DNA of 64,000 bases from VMCP01 sp964408945 (GTDB taxonomy: Bacteria > Bacteroidota > Bacteroidia > NS11-12g > UBA955), in assembly GCA_964408945.1 (NCBI GenBank), contig CAYPBJ010000003.1, forward strand, positions 1 to 64,000, in the 5' to 3' direction. This document shows, one piece after another, positions 27,101-35,309 of the stretch. A program made the position numbers and the translations under genes. The notes beneath the pieces are model-generated. The model searched no databases, was not told the origin of the DNA, and saw only the letters and a program-made list of their open reading frames with translations. The stretch's first letter is position 1. Each line of letters begins with the position of its first letter.

Positions 27101-27950
27101 CCACGTTTCCATTCAAAGTAAAGCCCAATTTTACCAATGATTCCGTCTTTCCGGCAAGGTTCTTTTTACGTTGAACCCATAGTGGTCCAGATATAAACCC
27201 TTCCACGGTGTTGTATCCATAAGGATCTAATCCGCTTGAAGTAATACCTTCAAAAATGGTGATGAATTTTTCAGTTGCACTTTTTGAAGTATACGAAAAC
27301 GCTCCACCGGTTAAGTCACCGTACATAGCAGGAATACCCCCAATGCTCACTGACAATTGATCAACCCCTAGGTTAGGAACTGCACCGCCACCAATAACAC
27401 GCATACCATCAACAAATGTTCCGTTACCATCTGCACGAGTACCGCGAACTGAAATCCCTTGACGTGATTCTATAATAGCCGAGTTGGTAGCAGTTAACGC
27501 TCCTATACCTCTTCGGCCGCTATTGATCATGTTTTTACCTGAAATATTGGCTTCATTTTTCTCTAAGGCTATTACACTTCCTTTAGAACGCGTAACAATA
27601 TTAACGACCGACATTGAAGTAGTCATAGATACCTTTAGCGGCTCATTCAATCCAACCGTCAATTCAACATCGTTGTAAGTTTGCTTTGAAAAACCATTCT
27701 TGTAAACTTCAATTCTGTAAGTTCCTGGATTCAAAGTTTGGAAGATAGCATTACCGTCGCTATCCGTTGTGTCTGATGCCTTCTCAATGTCATTCAAAAA
27801 CAATTTCACCTCAACCCCACTCAACGACTTTCCATCACCGTCTTGCGCTTTAATACGAAAGTCAGCATAGTTCGTTTGTCCGAACGCGGTTGTGAAACCC
27901 ATTAACAACACCGAAAACAATAACAATTTCAGTAGTTTATCCTTCATCAT
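24198..27950 (-). CDS. TonB-dependent receptor (first gene of a triad)
   Basis: Outer-membrane receptor of about 1250 residues. The signal peptide is MMKDKLLKLLLFSVLLMGFT to FGQ. A carboxypeptidase-regulatory-like domain covers about 30-115 (FRIKAQDGDGKSLSGVEVKL, GTYRIEVYKNGFSKQ). The plug contains the short motifs GISVRGTRADGNGTFVDGMR and GGIPAMYGDLTGGAFSY. The rest is a large barrel ending in RLGVRFSLN. I start it at the double Met at 27950; an ATG at 27974 adds eight non-hydrophobic residues and cannot be excluded. It leads an operon with a 1298-residue secreted protein and a PorV/PorQ-like barrel, which replaces the SusD partner usual for SusC-like receptors. Substrate unknown. Confidence 0.88.
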   Translation of the reverse strand: MMKDKLLKLLLFSVLLMGFTTAFGQTNYADFRIKAQDGDGKSLSGVEVKLFLNDIEKASDTTDSDGNAIFQTLNPGTYRIEVYKNGFSKQTYNDVELTVGLNEPLKVSMTTSMSVVNIVTRSKGSVIALEKNEANISGKNMINSGRRGIGALTATNSAIIESRQGISVRGTRADGNGTFVDGMRVIGGGAVPNLGVDQLSVSIGGIPAMYGDLTGGAFSYTSKSATEKFITIFEGITSSGLDPYGYNTVEGFISGPLWVQRKKNLAGKTESLVKLGFTLNGNVGYYYDPSPTRTGVYILKEEKLAEIEKNPLVFTPNGFVHAASYLKESDFDLLAARPTSQQYNGNFIGKLEFNPNKYINLTGFASYFYGGGRNATNAIMNYNENGTSDNHTFRSYLQFRQEFKVNKESTIKNAFYTIRAEYQNAWSTNQHQEHGRRFFDYGYIGEFKSYPTEFFAYSNYDQQQNPNKEPRVVQDQNGNIVQLRNYWEHVGYTDTLLTFQRSNLNPVRANYTQNVFDFYQDRGFNLTNPLQVLMGQGLLNGYQPNNVYSLWATPGTSVGGWGKSSTEKYSLFALGQMQVKPKTVGGRERTPHDLQAGFYYEQNINRGYSLNANGLWILMGQLMNKHISELDVNNPILSYDENGVFTDTVRYNRLVNYSEQSHFDRSFRNRLISQGGRDVYGNLVNEQTFINVNSYKPGDFDLRDFNANELLNNGNGYVNYFGYDHLGNIVRGKPSINQFLNDPDRRTIGAFQPIYIAAWLQDQFQFKDLIFRVGLRMERYDANQIVLKDPYSLYPIRTKAEVADLNGLNVEHPTNISDDAYVYVNDMQSPTKVIGYREGDRWYNADGSELKNPELLANQTSNGRIAPYLVDYNKQEVTDKTFVDYTPAVNLLPRIWFSFPLEPKKKTFYVSYDILAQRPNAGASFVTIDDIYYLRFRQGSTLANGSLNSRLKTDYEVGYKQIFGRKGDKGLELSASYSEIRNDFGLYQINQGYPVTYITYRNIDFATITGFRGNFSIRDIGPLSLSASYMLQFADGTGSNISSQATLIASNQPNLRNVIPLGELDIRHNLKVSATWEWGGGRDLNKKNLYKGPVFFGKEIFKFTSFNVIGNTYSGGPYTPTNRPVQIGAVDRAQIKGVPFGARLPWQYNFDINISKAFQLNRGDAKNPLRFTAFLWVNNVLNTWNVLGVFPYTGQPNDDGFLTSPQGQLLIKTQIDAQSYTDLYRLLLNSQTGNWNAPRTIRLGVRFSLN

Positions 27951-28064
27951 ATCAATTAATTCAACTATTTGCATTACTCGTGTTCAAAAAGTTACAACAC
28001 TTTCACGGTTTAATCGGCAAGTTTATCGAAAAATCAAGGATTTATCAAGTTTATTTTGAAGTAC

Positions 28065-28080
28065 TTTTTTGTACAAAAAA
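28065..28080. repeat. AT-rich palindrome with duplicated GTAC
   Basis: A perfect 16-bp palindrome TTTTTTGTACAAAAAA, preceded by a second GTAC at 28061-28064. It lies between the end of the 2-hydroxyacid dehydrogenase gene and the TonB operon start, about 115 bp before the latter. It could be an operator or a weak terminator; the low GC content makes chance likely. Confidence 0.3.
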
Positions 28081-28117
28081 ACGGCTATTGTCAAAAACAA
28101 CAACTAAAAACACCCAA

Positions 28118-29053
28118 TTATATATCAGTCAATATTTTAGACAATAATACCTCTGATATATTTTGATAACTTTCTACACTCCAACCGGCAACATGTGGCG
28201 AAAACATTACATTACAGTTTTTACTTAGTTGCTGAAAATACTGTGACAATTCATTCTCCTTCTTCATGGGAGGCTCTTGAGGGTAAACATCCAACAAAAG
28301 TCCGCCAATTTTTCCTGTTTCTACTAAAGGACATATCGATTGAATATCAATCACTTCACCTCTTGAACAATTGATTAAAACAACACCGTCTTTGCACCCT
28401 TCAATGAATCCAGAATTCACCCAATTTCGGGTTAAATCTGTCAAGGGCACATGAAACGATATGACATCTGCATGACCAACCAATTCTTGCAAATTCACCT
28501 CCCGAACGTACTCATTTCCGAAGCCTTGTTTGAAACGATCATAAGCCCATATTTCAACATCAAAACCACGCAATTTCCGAGCCAATGCCGACCCTGTAAA
28601 TCCGTAACCCACAATGCCAACTACTTTGCCTTTTAACTCAAATCCACGATGTCCATCCCTATCCCACTTTCCAGAAACCACTGAGCTATGCGATGATATT
28701 AATTTGTGTCTGAATGCCAACAGCATTCCAATTACATGTTCCGCAACTGAATCGGCGTTTGCACCTGCTGCATGAAACAATTTGATTCCCCTCTCGGAGG
28801 CTGCTTTTTCATTAATATTATCTATCCCAGCTCCCGCTCGGCCAATCCATTTTACACTGGAAACACGACTAAAAAACGATTCACCTAAATGTAACTTACT
28901 TCTTACAATCAAACCATCAGGGCGCAATTCAATACATCTATCAATAACCTGATCAACAGAAATACTCGGCTCATAGAAAACCTCGTGTCCCGCGGCAATT
29001 AAGCCACTTACCAACGATTCATACACATCATCGATGATAAGAATTCGAGCCAT
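28118..29053 (-). CDS. D-isomer-specific 2-hydroxyacid dehydrogenase (phosphoglycerate dehydrogenase-like)
   Basis: A 311-residue NAD-dependent dehydrogenase. Visible are the NAD-binding glycine motif GIVGYGFTGSALA, the catalytic Arg in NCSRGEVID, the Glu in DVYPQEPP and the catalytic His in FSPHVAGWS. There is no C-terminal ACT domain, so it resembles short PGDH-type proteins; 3-phosphoglycerate is one possible substrate and glycerate or another 2-hydroxyacid is equally possible. Its ATG overlaps the stop of accC by one base (TAATG), so the two are translationally coupled. It is followed by the long leader of the TonB operon, with no strong terminator visible. Confidence 0.88.
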   Translation of the reverse strand: MARILIIDDVYESLVSGLIAAGHEVFYEPSISVDQVIDRCIELRPDGLIVRSKLHLGESFFSRVSSVKWIGRAGAGIDNINEKAASERGIKLFHAAGANADSVAEHVIGMLLAFRHKLISSHSSVVSGKWDRDGHRGFELKGKVVGIVGYGFTGSALARKLRGFDVEIWAYDRFKQGFGNEYVREVNLQELVGHADVISFHVPLTDLTRNWVNSGFIEGCKDGVVLINCSRGEVIDIQSICPLVETGKIGGLLLDVYPQEPPMKKENELSQYFQQLSKNCNVMFSPHVAGWSVESYQNISEVLLSKILTDI

Positions 29054-30552
29054 TATCTTAATTTTTTACGATTGCGCGCCCAATTAGAAATTGTAGATCC
29101 CTGTGTGGGTTCAGTTACTGAGATATCAACTCCTTTTCTATTCTCCCAGAAATAAGCCGCTGCTGAGGTCAAATCTATTAATTCATCACTCACCAAACTG
29201 GCTTCTGCGTTAGGTTGAAAATAATTTTGAATGAAATGCGTATTAAAATCCCCAGAAATAAAATTCGGATGATTCATAACAAATGTTCCAAATGGCAAGG
29301 TTGTTTGAATGCCCGTAATGATATACTCTTCAATGGCACGCTTCATGCGCTCAATGGCTTCTTGGCGGGTTGGCGCCCAAACCACCAACTTTGACAACAT
29401 ATTATCGTAGTATATGGGAATCTCTAGATGTGGCTCCATACAATCATCAATGCGAATTCCAGGACCGGCGGGAATAACATAAGATTTTACCGTTCCAATA
29501 TTGGGTAGAAACTGTTGGTAAGGATCTTCGGCACACACTCTCAACTCGAGAGAATGCCCATTAATGCTCAAATCGTCTTGTTTAAAAGGCAATTTCTCAC
29601 CTTGGGCCACTAAAATTTGCAATTGAACCAAATCAAGGCCTGTTATCATTTCAGTCACCGGATGTTCTACCTGCAATCGGGTGTTCATCTCAAGGAAATA
29701 GAAATCCTCGCCATCTCCCAACAAAAATTCAACGGTACCGGCTCCTGAATAATTACATGCTTTCGCTACATTCACTGCAGCCTCACCCATTCTGTGGCGC
29801 ATCTCAGGGGTTAAAACGGCGCTAGGTGCCTCTTCTACCAACTTTTGATGTCTTCTTTGGATGCTGCATTCTCTTTCAAATAAATGCACCACATTTCCGT
29901 GGTTATCTGCTAAAATTTGAAATTCAATGTGTCTTGGATTGCCCACATATTTTTCAATAAAAACACTATCATCTCCGAAGGCATTTCTGGCTTCATTTTG
30001 GGCGGTCACTAGGGATGAAAGAAACTCGTTTTCTTCATATACAGCCCTCATTCCCTTTCCACCGCCACCGGCAGAAGCTTTTATTAATACTGGAAAACCT
30101 ATACTCTTAGCCACGTCAAGAGCAGCATCTGCGTCTTTAATGGCTTCATTGATTCCGGGCACCAATGGAACCCCGTACTTTTCAACGGCTTGCTTCGAGG
30201 CAATTTTACTTCCCATCATTTCCATTGCTTCGGCAGAGGGACCAATTAAGATGAGACCCTCTTCTTTTAATCGTCGAGCAAAAACTGCATTCTCAGATAA
30301 AAACCCATAACCTGGGTGTACCGCTTGAGCACCTGTAGATTTGCAAAGATCAATGATGGTTTCCATTTTCAAATAGCTTTCGCTGCTGGGTCCGGCGCCA
30401 ATGCAATAAGCTTCATCAGCAAAGCGTACGTGCCTTGCTAATTGATCTGCCTCACTGTAAACAGCCACCGTTTTAATACCCATTTCCTTGCAGGTACGCA
30501 TCACTCTAAGAGCAATTTCACCGCGATTCGCTATAAGAACTTTAGAAATCAT
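29053..30552 (-). CDS. accC: Acetyl-CoA carboxylase biotin carboxylase subunit
   Basis: Carboxylates the biotin of the carrier protein at the expense of ATP, the first step of fatty-acid synthesis or of a related acyl-CoA carboxylase. The 499-residue protein starts at MISKVLIANRGEIALRV and has the ATP-grasp glycine loop KASAGGGGKGMRAV, the FIEKYVGNPRHIEFQILAD strand, ECSIQRRHQKLVEEAPS and EMNTRLQVEHPVTE, which contains the catalytic Glu, Asn and Arg residues. It is about 50 residues longer than E. coli AccC, with a C-terminal extension from about 450 on. No accB or pccB is beside it, so whether it serves acetyl-CoA or propionyl-CoA carboxylase is open. It is divergent from ccmB across a perfect 18-bp palindrome. 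Confidence 0.9.
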   Translation of the reverse strand: MISKVLIANRGEIALRVMRTCKEMGIKTVAVYSEADQLARHVRFADEAYCIGAGPSSESYLKMETIIDLCKSTGAQAVHPGYGFLSENAVFARRLKEEGLILIGPSAEAMEMMGSKIASKQAVEKYGVPLVPGINEAIKDADAALDVAKSIGFPVLIKASAGGGGKGMRAVYEENEFLSSLVTAQNEARNAFGDDSVFIEKYVGNPRHIEFQILADNHGNVVHLFERECSIQRRHQKLVEEAPSAVLTPEMRHRMGEAAVNVAKACNYSGAGTVEFLLGDGEDFYFLEMNTRLQVEHPVTEMITGLDLVQLQILVAQGEKLPFKQDDLSINGHSLELRVCAEDPYQQFLPNIGTVKSYVIPAGPGIRIDDCMEPHLEIPIYYDNMLSKLVVWAPTRQEAIERMKRAIEEYIITGIQTTLPFGTFVMNHPNFISGDFNTHFIQNYFQPNAEASLVSDELIDLTSAAAYFWENRKGVDISVTEPTQGSTISNWARNRKKLR

Positions 30553-30563
30553 AAAATATAGAT

Positions 30564-30581
30564 TTACCTTCGCGAAGGTAA
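30564..30581. promoter_or_regulatory. 18-bp palindrome forming mirror-image promoter elements between accC and ccmB
   Basis: TTACCTTCGCGAAGGTAA is a perfect palindrome located between two divergent start codons. Read in either direction it contains TACCTTCG, a variant of the -7 element (TAnnTTCG in place of TAnnTTTG), placed 14 bases before the ccmB ATG and 20 bases before the accC ATG. It can therefore be a back-to-back promoter pair, an operator for a dimeric repressor, or both. Confidence 0.55.
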
Positions 30582-30586
30582 TTAAG

Positions 30587-31246
30587 ATGAAGAGTATTGC
30601 CAAGGTATATTCGCTTATTCGATTTGAGCTGAAGCTTGATGCGAAAAAACCCGGAGTCATTGCCTCTGCAATACTTCAATTGTTCGTCACGGCATTGTTG
30701 AGCATGCTCAGTCAACCCAAGATAAACGCTTCCACTTGGAATACCCTTTTTTGGATCACCCTAATATTAGGAAGCATAAATGCCGTATCCAAGAATTTCA
30801 CCCTCATTTCAAAAGGCCGCTGGCTCTATTTAAATCAGCTTTCATCACCTTTAGAAATGCTCTGGTCTAAAATCATTTACGGTTGGTTAAACATGATTTT
30901 CCTTACGGCAGTAAACATGCTCATGTTTGCATTTTTCATGGGAATTCCCGTAGAACACATATTACCATACACTACATTATTGATTTTAGTTACTGGGGGA
31001 ATTTCATCTGTTTTCACCTTCATAGGTGCCGTAGCAACCAAAGCAGAAGGCGCAGGATTTTTAGCTCCAGTTTTAAGTTTACCCATAATTCTTCCCTTCT
31101 TATTGGTGGGAATTAAAGCATCATTGAAAGCTTTTAATCCTATTTTGGTGAGCTCTTTCAACACCGATACCTTACTAGTCTTATCTTTAGACGTTCTGGT
31201 ATTGGTATTGATATCGGTTTTATTTACTTCCCTTTGGAAGGATTAA
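30587..31246 (+). CDS. ccmB: Heme exporter protein B (CcmB-like)
   Basis: A 219-residue integral membrane protein with about six hydrophobic segments. It shows the CcmB signatures FELKLDAKKPGVIASAIL near the N-terminus, the LYLNQLSSPLEMLWSKIIYG segment and the FLAPVLSLPIILPFLL block. In the Ccm system it is the permease of an ABC complex that supports heme release from CcmE during cytochrome c maturation; CcmA and CcmC are not in the window. The start at MKSIAKVY leaves out an extension that would run antisense through the start of accC. Its last 23 bp overlap the convergent S41 protease gene. Confidence 0.85.
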   Translation: MKSIAKVYSLIRFELKLDAKKPGVIASAILQLFVTALLSMLSQPKINASTWNTLFWITLILGSINAVSKNFTLISKGRWLYLNQLSSPLEMLWSKIIYGWLNMIFLTAVNMLMFAFFMGIPVEHILPYTTLLILVTGGISSVFTFIGAVATKAEGAGFLAPVLSLPIILPFLLVGIKASLKAFNPILVSSFNTDTLLVLSLDVLVLVLISVLFTSLWKD

Positions 31247-33335
31247 CTTTTGAACCAGTCTTTTTCAGTACGGGCTTTTCCCCGTAACTGCACCACTGAT
31301 AAAGTACCTCGGCTGCAACATCAAAAGTAGCGTCAGACTTGTAGCCTTTAAACCAAGCTGTTCTTTGAGTAGTTTTGGTAGAATCACCCGAAACCTCAGC
31401 TAAATCTGTAGGCAATGCATATAAAGTGTCGCTTTTACCTACATATTTATTGTCTCTGAACGCCTTATCTTGTTTTTTCAGCAACTCCTGTTGTTCTTTG
31501 TAAGAGGCCAAATCCAGTTTGTAAATAATTGACTTTCTGGATTCTCCAATTTCTTTAGATCTCTTTTCAACCGCTTTAAAATACGGCTCTTTGGTTACCA
31601 CTTGTTTACCAACTGCAACAGCTAGTTTATAGCGTTGAGTTTCATAATTATCGTATTTCGCTTGTGGAATTTGATCAAAATCCAAATGAAAATCCAATTC
31701 TTTTTCTCCTCTTTCCACTAAATCGTAGGCATCTGGAACAATGACATCGGGAATTACACCATGCAATTGGGTTGTGCCTCCATTGATTCGATAAAACTTT
31801 TGAATGGTCACTTTAACTTCTCCAAATCCACGGGGAAATACTGCAGTTTTCTCGCCTCGTAATGGCACCATTGTTTGAACAGTACCTTTCCCAAAGGTGC
31901 TCTTACTTCCAATAATAATAGCTCTTTTATAATCTTGCAATGCAGCCGCTAAAATTTCTGATGCCGATGCACTGTAAGTATTCGTTAAAACAACCAATGG
32001 CCCTTTATATTGCTGATTTGGATCTGGATCTTCCGCTTGTTGAATAGTGCCTTGTGGATCTTTTACCTGAACTATTGGCCCAGTTTTAACAAACAATCCG
32101 CTCATTTCAATGGCATCAGCCAGACTTCCACCCCCATTGTTGCGCAAATCCAAAACAATACCATCAACATTCAACTTTTTCAATTTTTCAATCTCATTGT
32201 GAACATCTCCAGCACAATTCCTGCCTCTTCCGCGGGCAGCAAAATCAGCATAAAAACTTGGCAATTGAATCATACCAAACTTCTTAGATTGATATTCAAA
32301 TACAAAGCTGCGAGCGTAACTTTCTTCAATAACCACCACATCACGAATGATGGGTATAATCTTTATTTGTCCGTCGGGTTTTTTAACGGTCAATTTCACC
32401 ACAGTTCCTTTTTTGCCTCTAATCAATTGAATGGCATCATCCAATTTCATATCTACAACATCAACTGCTTCCTCGTCAGCTTGAGCAACTTTCAAAATCA
32501 AATCACCTGCTTTCAAATCACCTTGCTTGTAACTAGCAGATCCTGGCACAATGCGCTCAACTTTAATGTAACCATCTCTTTCACTCAATGTTGCTCCAAT
32601 ACCTTCTAATTTTCCGGTCATGGAAATATCAAAATTGTCTTTATCTGCCGGTGGAAAATAATTGGTGTGAGGATCATAAATCTCAGCCAGAGTATTACCA
32701 TAAAATGAAAGTTGATCTGCACGGTCCATTTTTCTCCAACGTTTGAACCAATCTTGAACCAACTTTACTGTTTCATTTCTAGATTTTAGTTCAAGCGTAT
32801 CGTATGACTTCGCTGAGTCATTTTCCATCTTTCTATACAAACGGTCAACGGTCTGAAAACGAGACCACTTTGACCATTTTTCTTTTAATTCAGCGTCTGT
32901 CTTTGACCAATTCTCTTCTTTCTCCTTTACCTCATAACTGATCTTCTCCTGATAATTCAAGGGTTTAGCCAAATCAGCAACCACCCAAGGTTCAATTTGA
33001 TCCAGTCTCTTTAACATTACACTCCAAACCGTATCAAAGAAATCAAACCTTCCAGCCGATATTTGATCATCAATTGATGACTTATACACTTCAAATCGTT
33101 TGATATCTTGAACTGTAAAAAATTGTTTATCTCCATCCACTCGGTCAAGCACATTTTGATACATCAACATGGAAAATTTATCATCCATTTTGCGCGGTTG
33201 ATAGTGTTGACTATTCAAAGTATAAACCAACCTCTTCAAAAGGGGCTCTTCGCCATTAAAAGGTTTATTCGAACAAAAGCTAAGCACCACAATAGTGGCG
33301 GCAATGCTGCTCAAGGAAATCCATCTTCTCATCAT
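31224..33335 (-). CDS. Carboxy-terminal processing protease, S41 family (Prc/Tsp-like)
   Basis: A 703-residue tail-specific protease. A short N-terminal hydrophobic segment ends at FCS and may be a non-standard lipobox. Residues 30-230 match the N-terminal TSP domain. A PDZ domain lies at about 240-320 (LEGIGATLSERDGYIKV, GDLKAGDLILKV). The S41 catalytic domain holds VLDLRNNGGGSLADA, the nucleophile region TYSASASEILAAALQDY (Ser near 457-459) and the general-base Lys in STFGKGTVQ (about 483). A helical tail follows, as in E. coli Prc. It degrades or trims periplasmic proteins. It lies three bases after the M49-like peptidase gene, so the two are one transcript. The 3' end overlaps ccmB by 23 bp on the opposite strand. 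Confidence 0.93.
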   Translation of the reverse strand: MMRRWISLSSIAATIVVLSFCSNKPFNGEEPLLKRLVYTLNSQHYQPRKMDDKFSMLMYQNVLDRVDGDKQFFTVQDIKRFEVYKSSIDDQISAGRFDFFDTVWSVMLKRLDQIEPWVVADLAKPLNYQEKISYEVKEKEENWSKTDAELKEKWSKWSRFQTVDRLYRKMENDSAKSYDTLELKSRNETVKLVQDWFKRWRKMDRADQLSFYGNTLAEIYDPHTNYFPPADKDNFDISMTGKLEGIGATLSERDGYIKVERIVPGSASYKQGDLKAGDLILKVAQADEEAVDVVDMKLDDAIQLIRGKKGTVVKLTVKKPDGQIKIIPIIRDVVVIEESYARSFVFEYQSKKFGMIQLPSFYADFAARGRGRNCAGDVHNEIEKLKKLNVDGIVLDLRNNGGGSLADAIEMSGLFVKTGPIVQVKDPQGTIQQAEDPDPNQQYKGPLVVLTNTYSASASEILAAALQDYKRAIIIGSKSTFGKGTVQTMVPLRGEKTAVFPRGFGEVKVTIQKFYRINGGTTQLHGVIPDVIVPDAYDLVERGEKELDFHLDFDQIPQAKYDNYETQRYKLAVAVGKQVVTKEPYFKAVEKRSKEIGESRKSIIYKLDLASYKEQQELLKKQDKAFRDNKYVGKSDTLYALPTDLAEVSGDSTKTTQRTAWFKGYKSDATFDVAAEVLYQWCSYGEKPVLKKTGSKVNPSKGK

Positions 33336-33338
33336 AAA

Positions 33339-35162
33339 TTATTTCGCATCAAATCTTTGCAAACCCAAGGTGTTGATTCCTTGATCAAAAATCAAATCTA
33401 CAGGAATATTTGCAGTACTTAAAACTTGCAAATCTGATTTCAAATCTGCAGGAACCGTTCCCCTGTCGGCCAACATTTTTTGTACACCGGCAAGATCTCC
33501 ATTCCCCTGTAATTGCAACAACTCAGAAGCCAATTTTTCAATGGCTAGTTTCATTGCATCTACATCTACTTCATAACCCTTGTTCGACTTTTTCACACAA
33601 CCATTTTTCATCAGCGTATTAAATGTAATCATGTTGGCTTTCCCATGTGCACTGGAAGCGCCGAACCTTACCGATCTAAATACAGATGCCACAAAAGTAA
33701 CGTAGTAATCATCCAATTTTCCTGGTAATTCGCCTTTTTCATGAAGCTTCGTCACCATATATAATCCTAACACATCAGCTTTACACTCTTCAATGGCTGA
33801 ATAAGTAGCACCTAAGGCTTCTCTTACAGTTTTATCGGGTTGATTTACCAAGTTCTTGACTCCCAAACCGTGTGCCACTTCATGGAACATCACATTGTTG
33901 AAGAAAGCATCAAACTTGATGTTCTTGCGCTGATTTGCAACAATCAATTTCTCTGAAATAGGAACCACAATTTGCTCAAATTTGGCCTTCATGGTATTCT
34001 TTAACTGCGATCTGCGAGTGCCAAAGTACTGTTGTAACACCTCATCATTTGGTAGGTTCACAGCAATAGTCTTGCTACCTGCGTTGCAATCTCCACCGTA
34101 ATAGACCACATCAAATACCGCTAATGAGCTCAATGGTTTCGATGGTTTTTCAAGTGGAGGATAACCAGGAACTTCAATGACTTTGGGGCCTTGATTCATA
34201 ATAATATCCCCATTCTCCAAAAGAATAACCGATGAATCAGATTCATCTCCCAACAACGGTTTATAAGGTGCATCTACAGGCAAACCCGCTTGAAGTTCTG
34301 GCAAATAACCAATAAGTCTGTCCAATTTTGCACCCCATTCGCGATCTCTTACCAAAACATAAGCCTCAAATGATGTCTTTGCTCCTGCTAATTTATCTTC
34401 GTAATTTTCAATCGGGCCTATTACAACATCCAAATGTGATTTCAACGACAGCCACTCAGCATCTGATCTAAGATAATCATTGGTCATAACAGCTTGAGCC
34501 CTCCCTTTCAAATAAACGGCAAAAGCAGAATCTTCTTTTTCTATTGCAGCAGCTGCTTTTTCCAATTCCTCCATGATGGAAATACACTCTTTTTGATATT
34601 CTACACTAAAATCTGCTATTTCCACTTCTTTGCCGTTTTTTAAAGGAAACTTCTCCATTGGGGGCGGCATGTTTTTAGGGTCTTTTTTCATCAATTCCTG
34701 CATCTCCTGCATGGTTCTGGCATTTCTCACTACCGTGTAAGGCGATAACACTCTAAATTTAACCCCTTCATCTACCTGGGAAATATCAAATCCTTCGGGA
34801 TAAAAATTCACACCAACGGGCTTCACCCCTGCTCCTTTTAAAAATGGCGCGTCATCGTTGAGTCGATCCCAAGGACCGTAATTAATCTCCATGAATTTTT
34901 TCAAATCTGGATCTTTGATTCCCGCTAATGCCTTAGTTTTGTCCATGTACGACTGCTTCCAGAAAACTTCGTCAGCTTTTTGAGCCGCTTTTATTAAATG
35001 AACCAAACATTTTTTTTCAGCTTCGCTCAATAAATTGGTATCTGTTTCTAATTTTATCTCTTTATACGATGCAAGTCTTTGTTTAATTGGATAATCCTTC
35101 ACTGCAGTTTGTGCCTCCAAAGTGGCAGATAATCCAAAAAGTATAACCGTTAATATTCTCAT
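33339..35162 (-). CDS. Dipeptidyl-peptidase III-like (M49-related) zinc hydrolase, secreted
   Basis: A 607-residue protein with an N-terminal signal peptide (MRILTVILFGLSATLEA). The C-terminal half has a zinc-binding pair: FHEVAHGLG (His427, Glu428, His431) and EECKADVLGLYM (Glu458 or Glu459). The second motif is that of dipeptidyl peptidase III. The first has the ordinary five-residue HExxH spacing instead of the six-residue HExxGH of classic M49, which marks a divergent branch. Other hallmarks are EINYGPWDRLNDDAPFL and VGVNFYPEGF. It probably releases dipeptides in the periplasm or on the surface. Cotranscribed with the S41 protease that follows at three bases. Confidence 0.8.
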   Translation of the reverse strand: MRILTVILFGLSATLEAQTAVKDYPIKQRLASYKEIKLETDTNLLSEAEKKCLVHLIKAAQKADEVFWKQSYMDKTKALAGIKDPDLKKFMEINYGPWDRLNDDAPFLKGAGVKPVGVNFYPEGFDISQVDEGVKFRVLSPYTVVRNARTMQEMQELMKKDPKNMPPPMEKFPLKNGKEVEIADFSVEYQKECISIMEELEKAAAAIEKEDSAFAVYLKGRAQAVMTNDYLRSDAEWLSLKSHLDVVIGPIENYEDKLAGAKTSFEAYVLVRDREWGAKLDRLIGYLPELQAGLPVDAPYKPLLGDESDSSVILLENGDIIMNQGPKVIEVPGYPPLEKPSKPLSSLAVFDVVYYGGDCNAGSKTIAVNLPNDEVLQQYFGTRRSQLKNTMKAKFEQIVVPISEKLIVANQRKNIKFDAFFNNVMFHEVAHGLGVKNLVNQPDKTVREALGATYSAIEECKADVLGLYMVTKLHEKGELPGKLDDYYVTFVASVFRSVRFGASSAHGKANMITFNTLMKNGCVKKSNKGYEVDVDAMKLAIEKLASELLQLQGNGDLAGVQKMLADRGTVPADLKSDLQVLSTANIPVDLIFDQGINTLGLQRFDAK

Positions 35163-35184
35163 TCGATGAATTTTTGTTAAATCA

Positions 35185-35192
35185 CAAAGTTA
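35185..35192 (-). promoter_or_regulatory. -7 promoter element of the M49-like/S41 operon (TAACTTTG)
   Basis: On the minus strand TAACTTTG lies 22 bases before the ATG at 35162. It matches TAnnTTTG exactly. No clear -33 TTTG is visible. Confidence 0.5.
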
Positions 35193-35309
35193 ACCGAAGG
35201 GGGCATTAAAAAAAATCCATCCATTGAATTGCTGAAAATTAACGATGAAAATATCAAACCGAACGATTTTCGCACCAAGAAGACAAAAATTAATTGCAAC
35301 TTCGCACCC

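Noticed and set aside
32010..32609. Long antisense reading frame (199 codons) within the S41 protease gene
   Set aside because: It lies opposite a well-supported gene and has low-complexity hydrophobic/asparagine-rich sequence without any motif.
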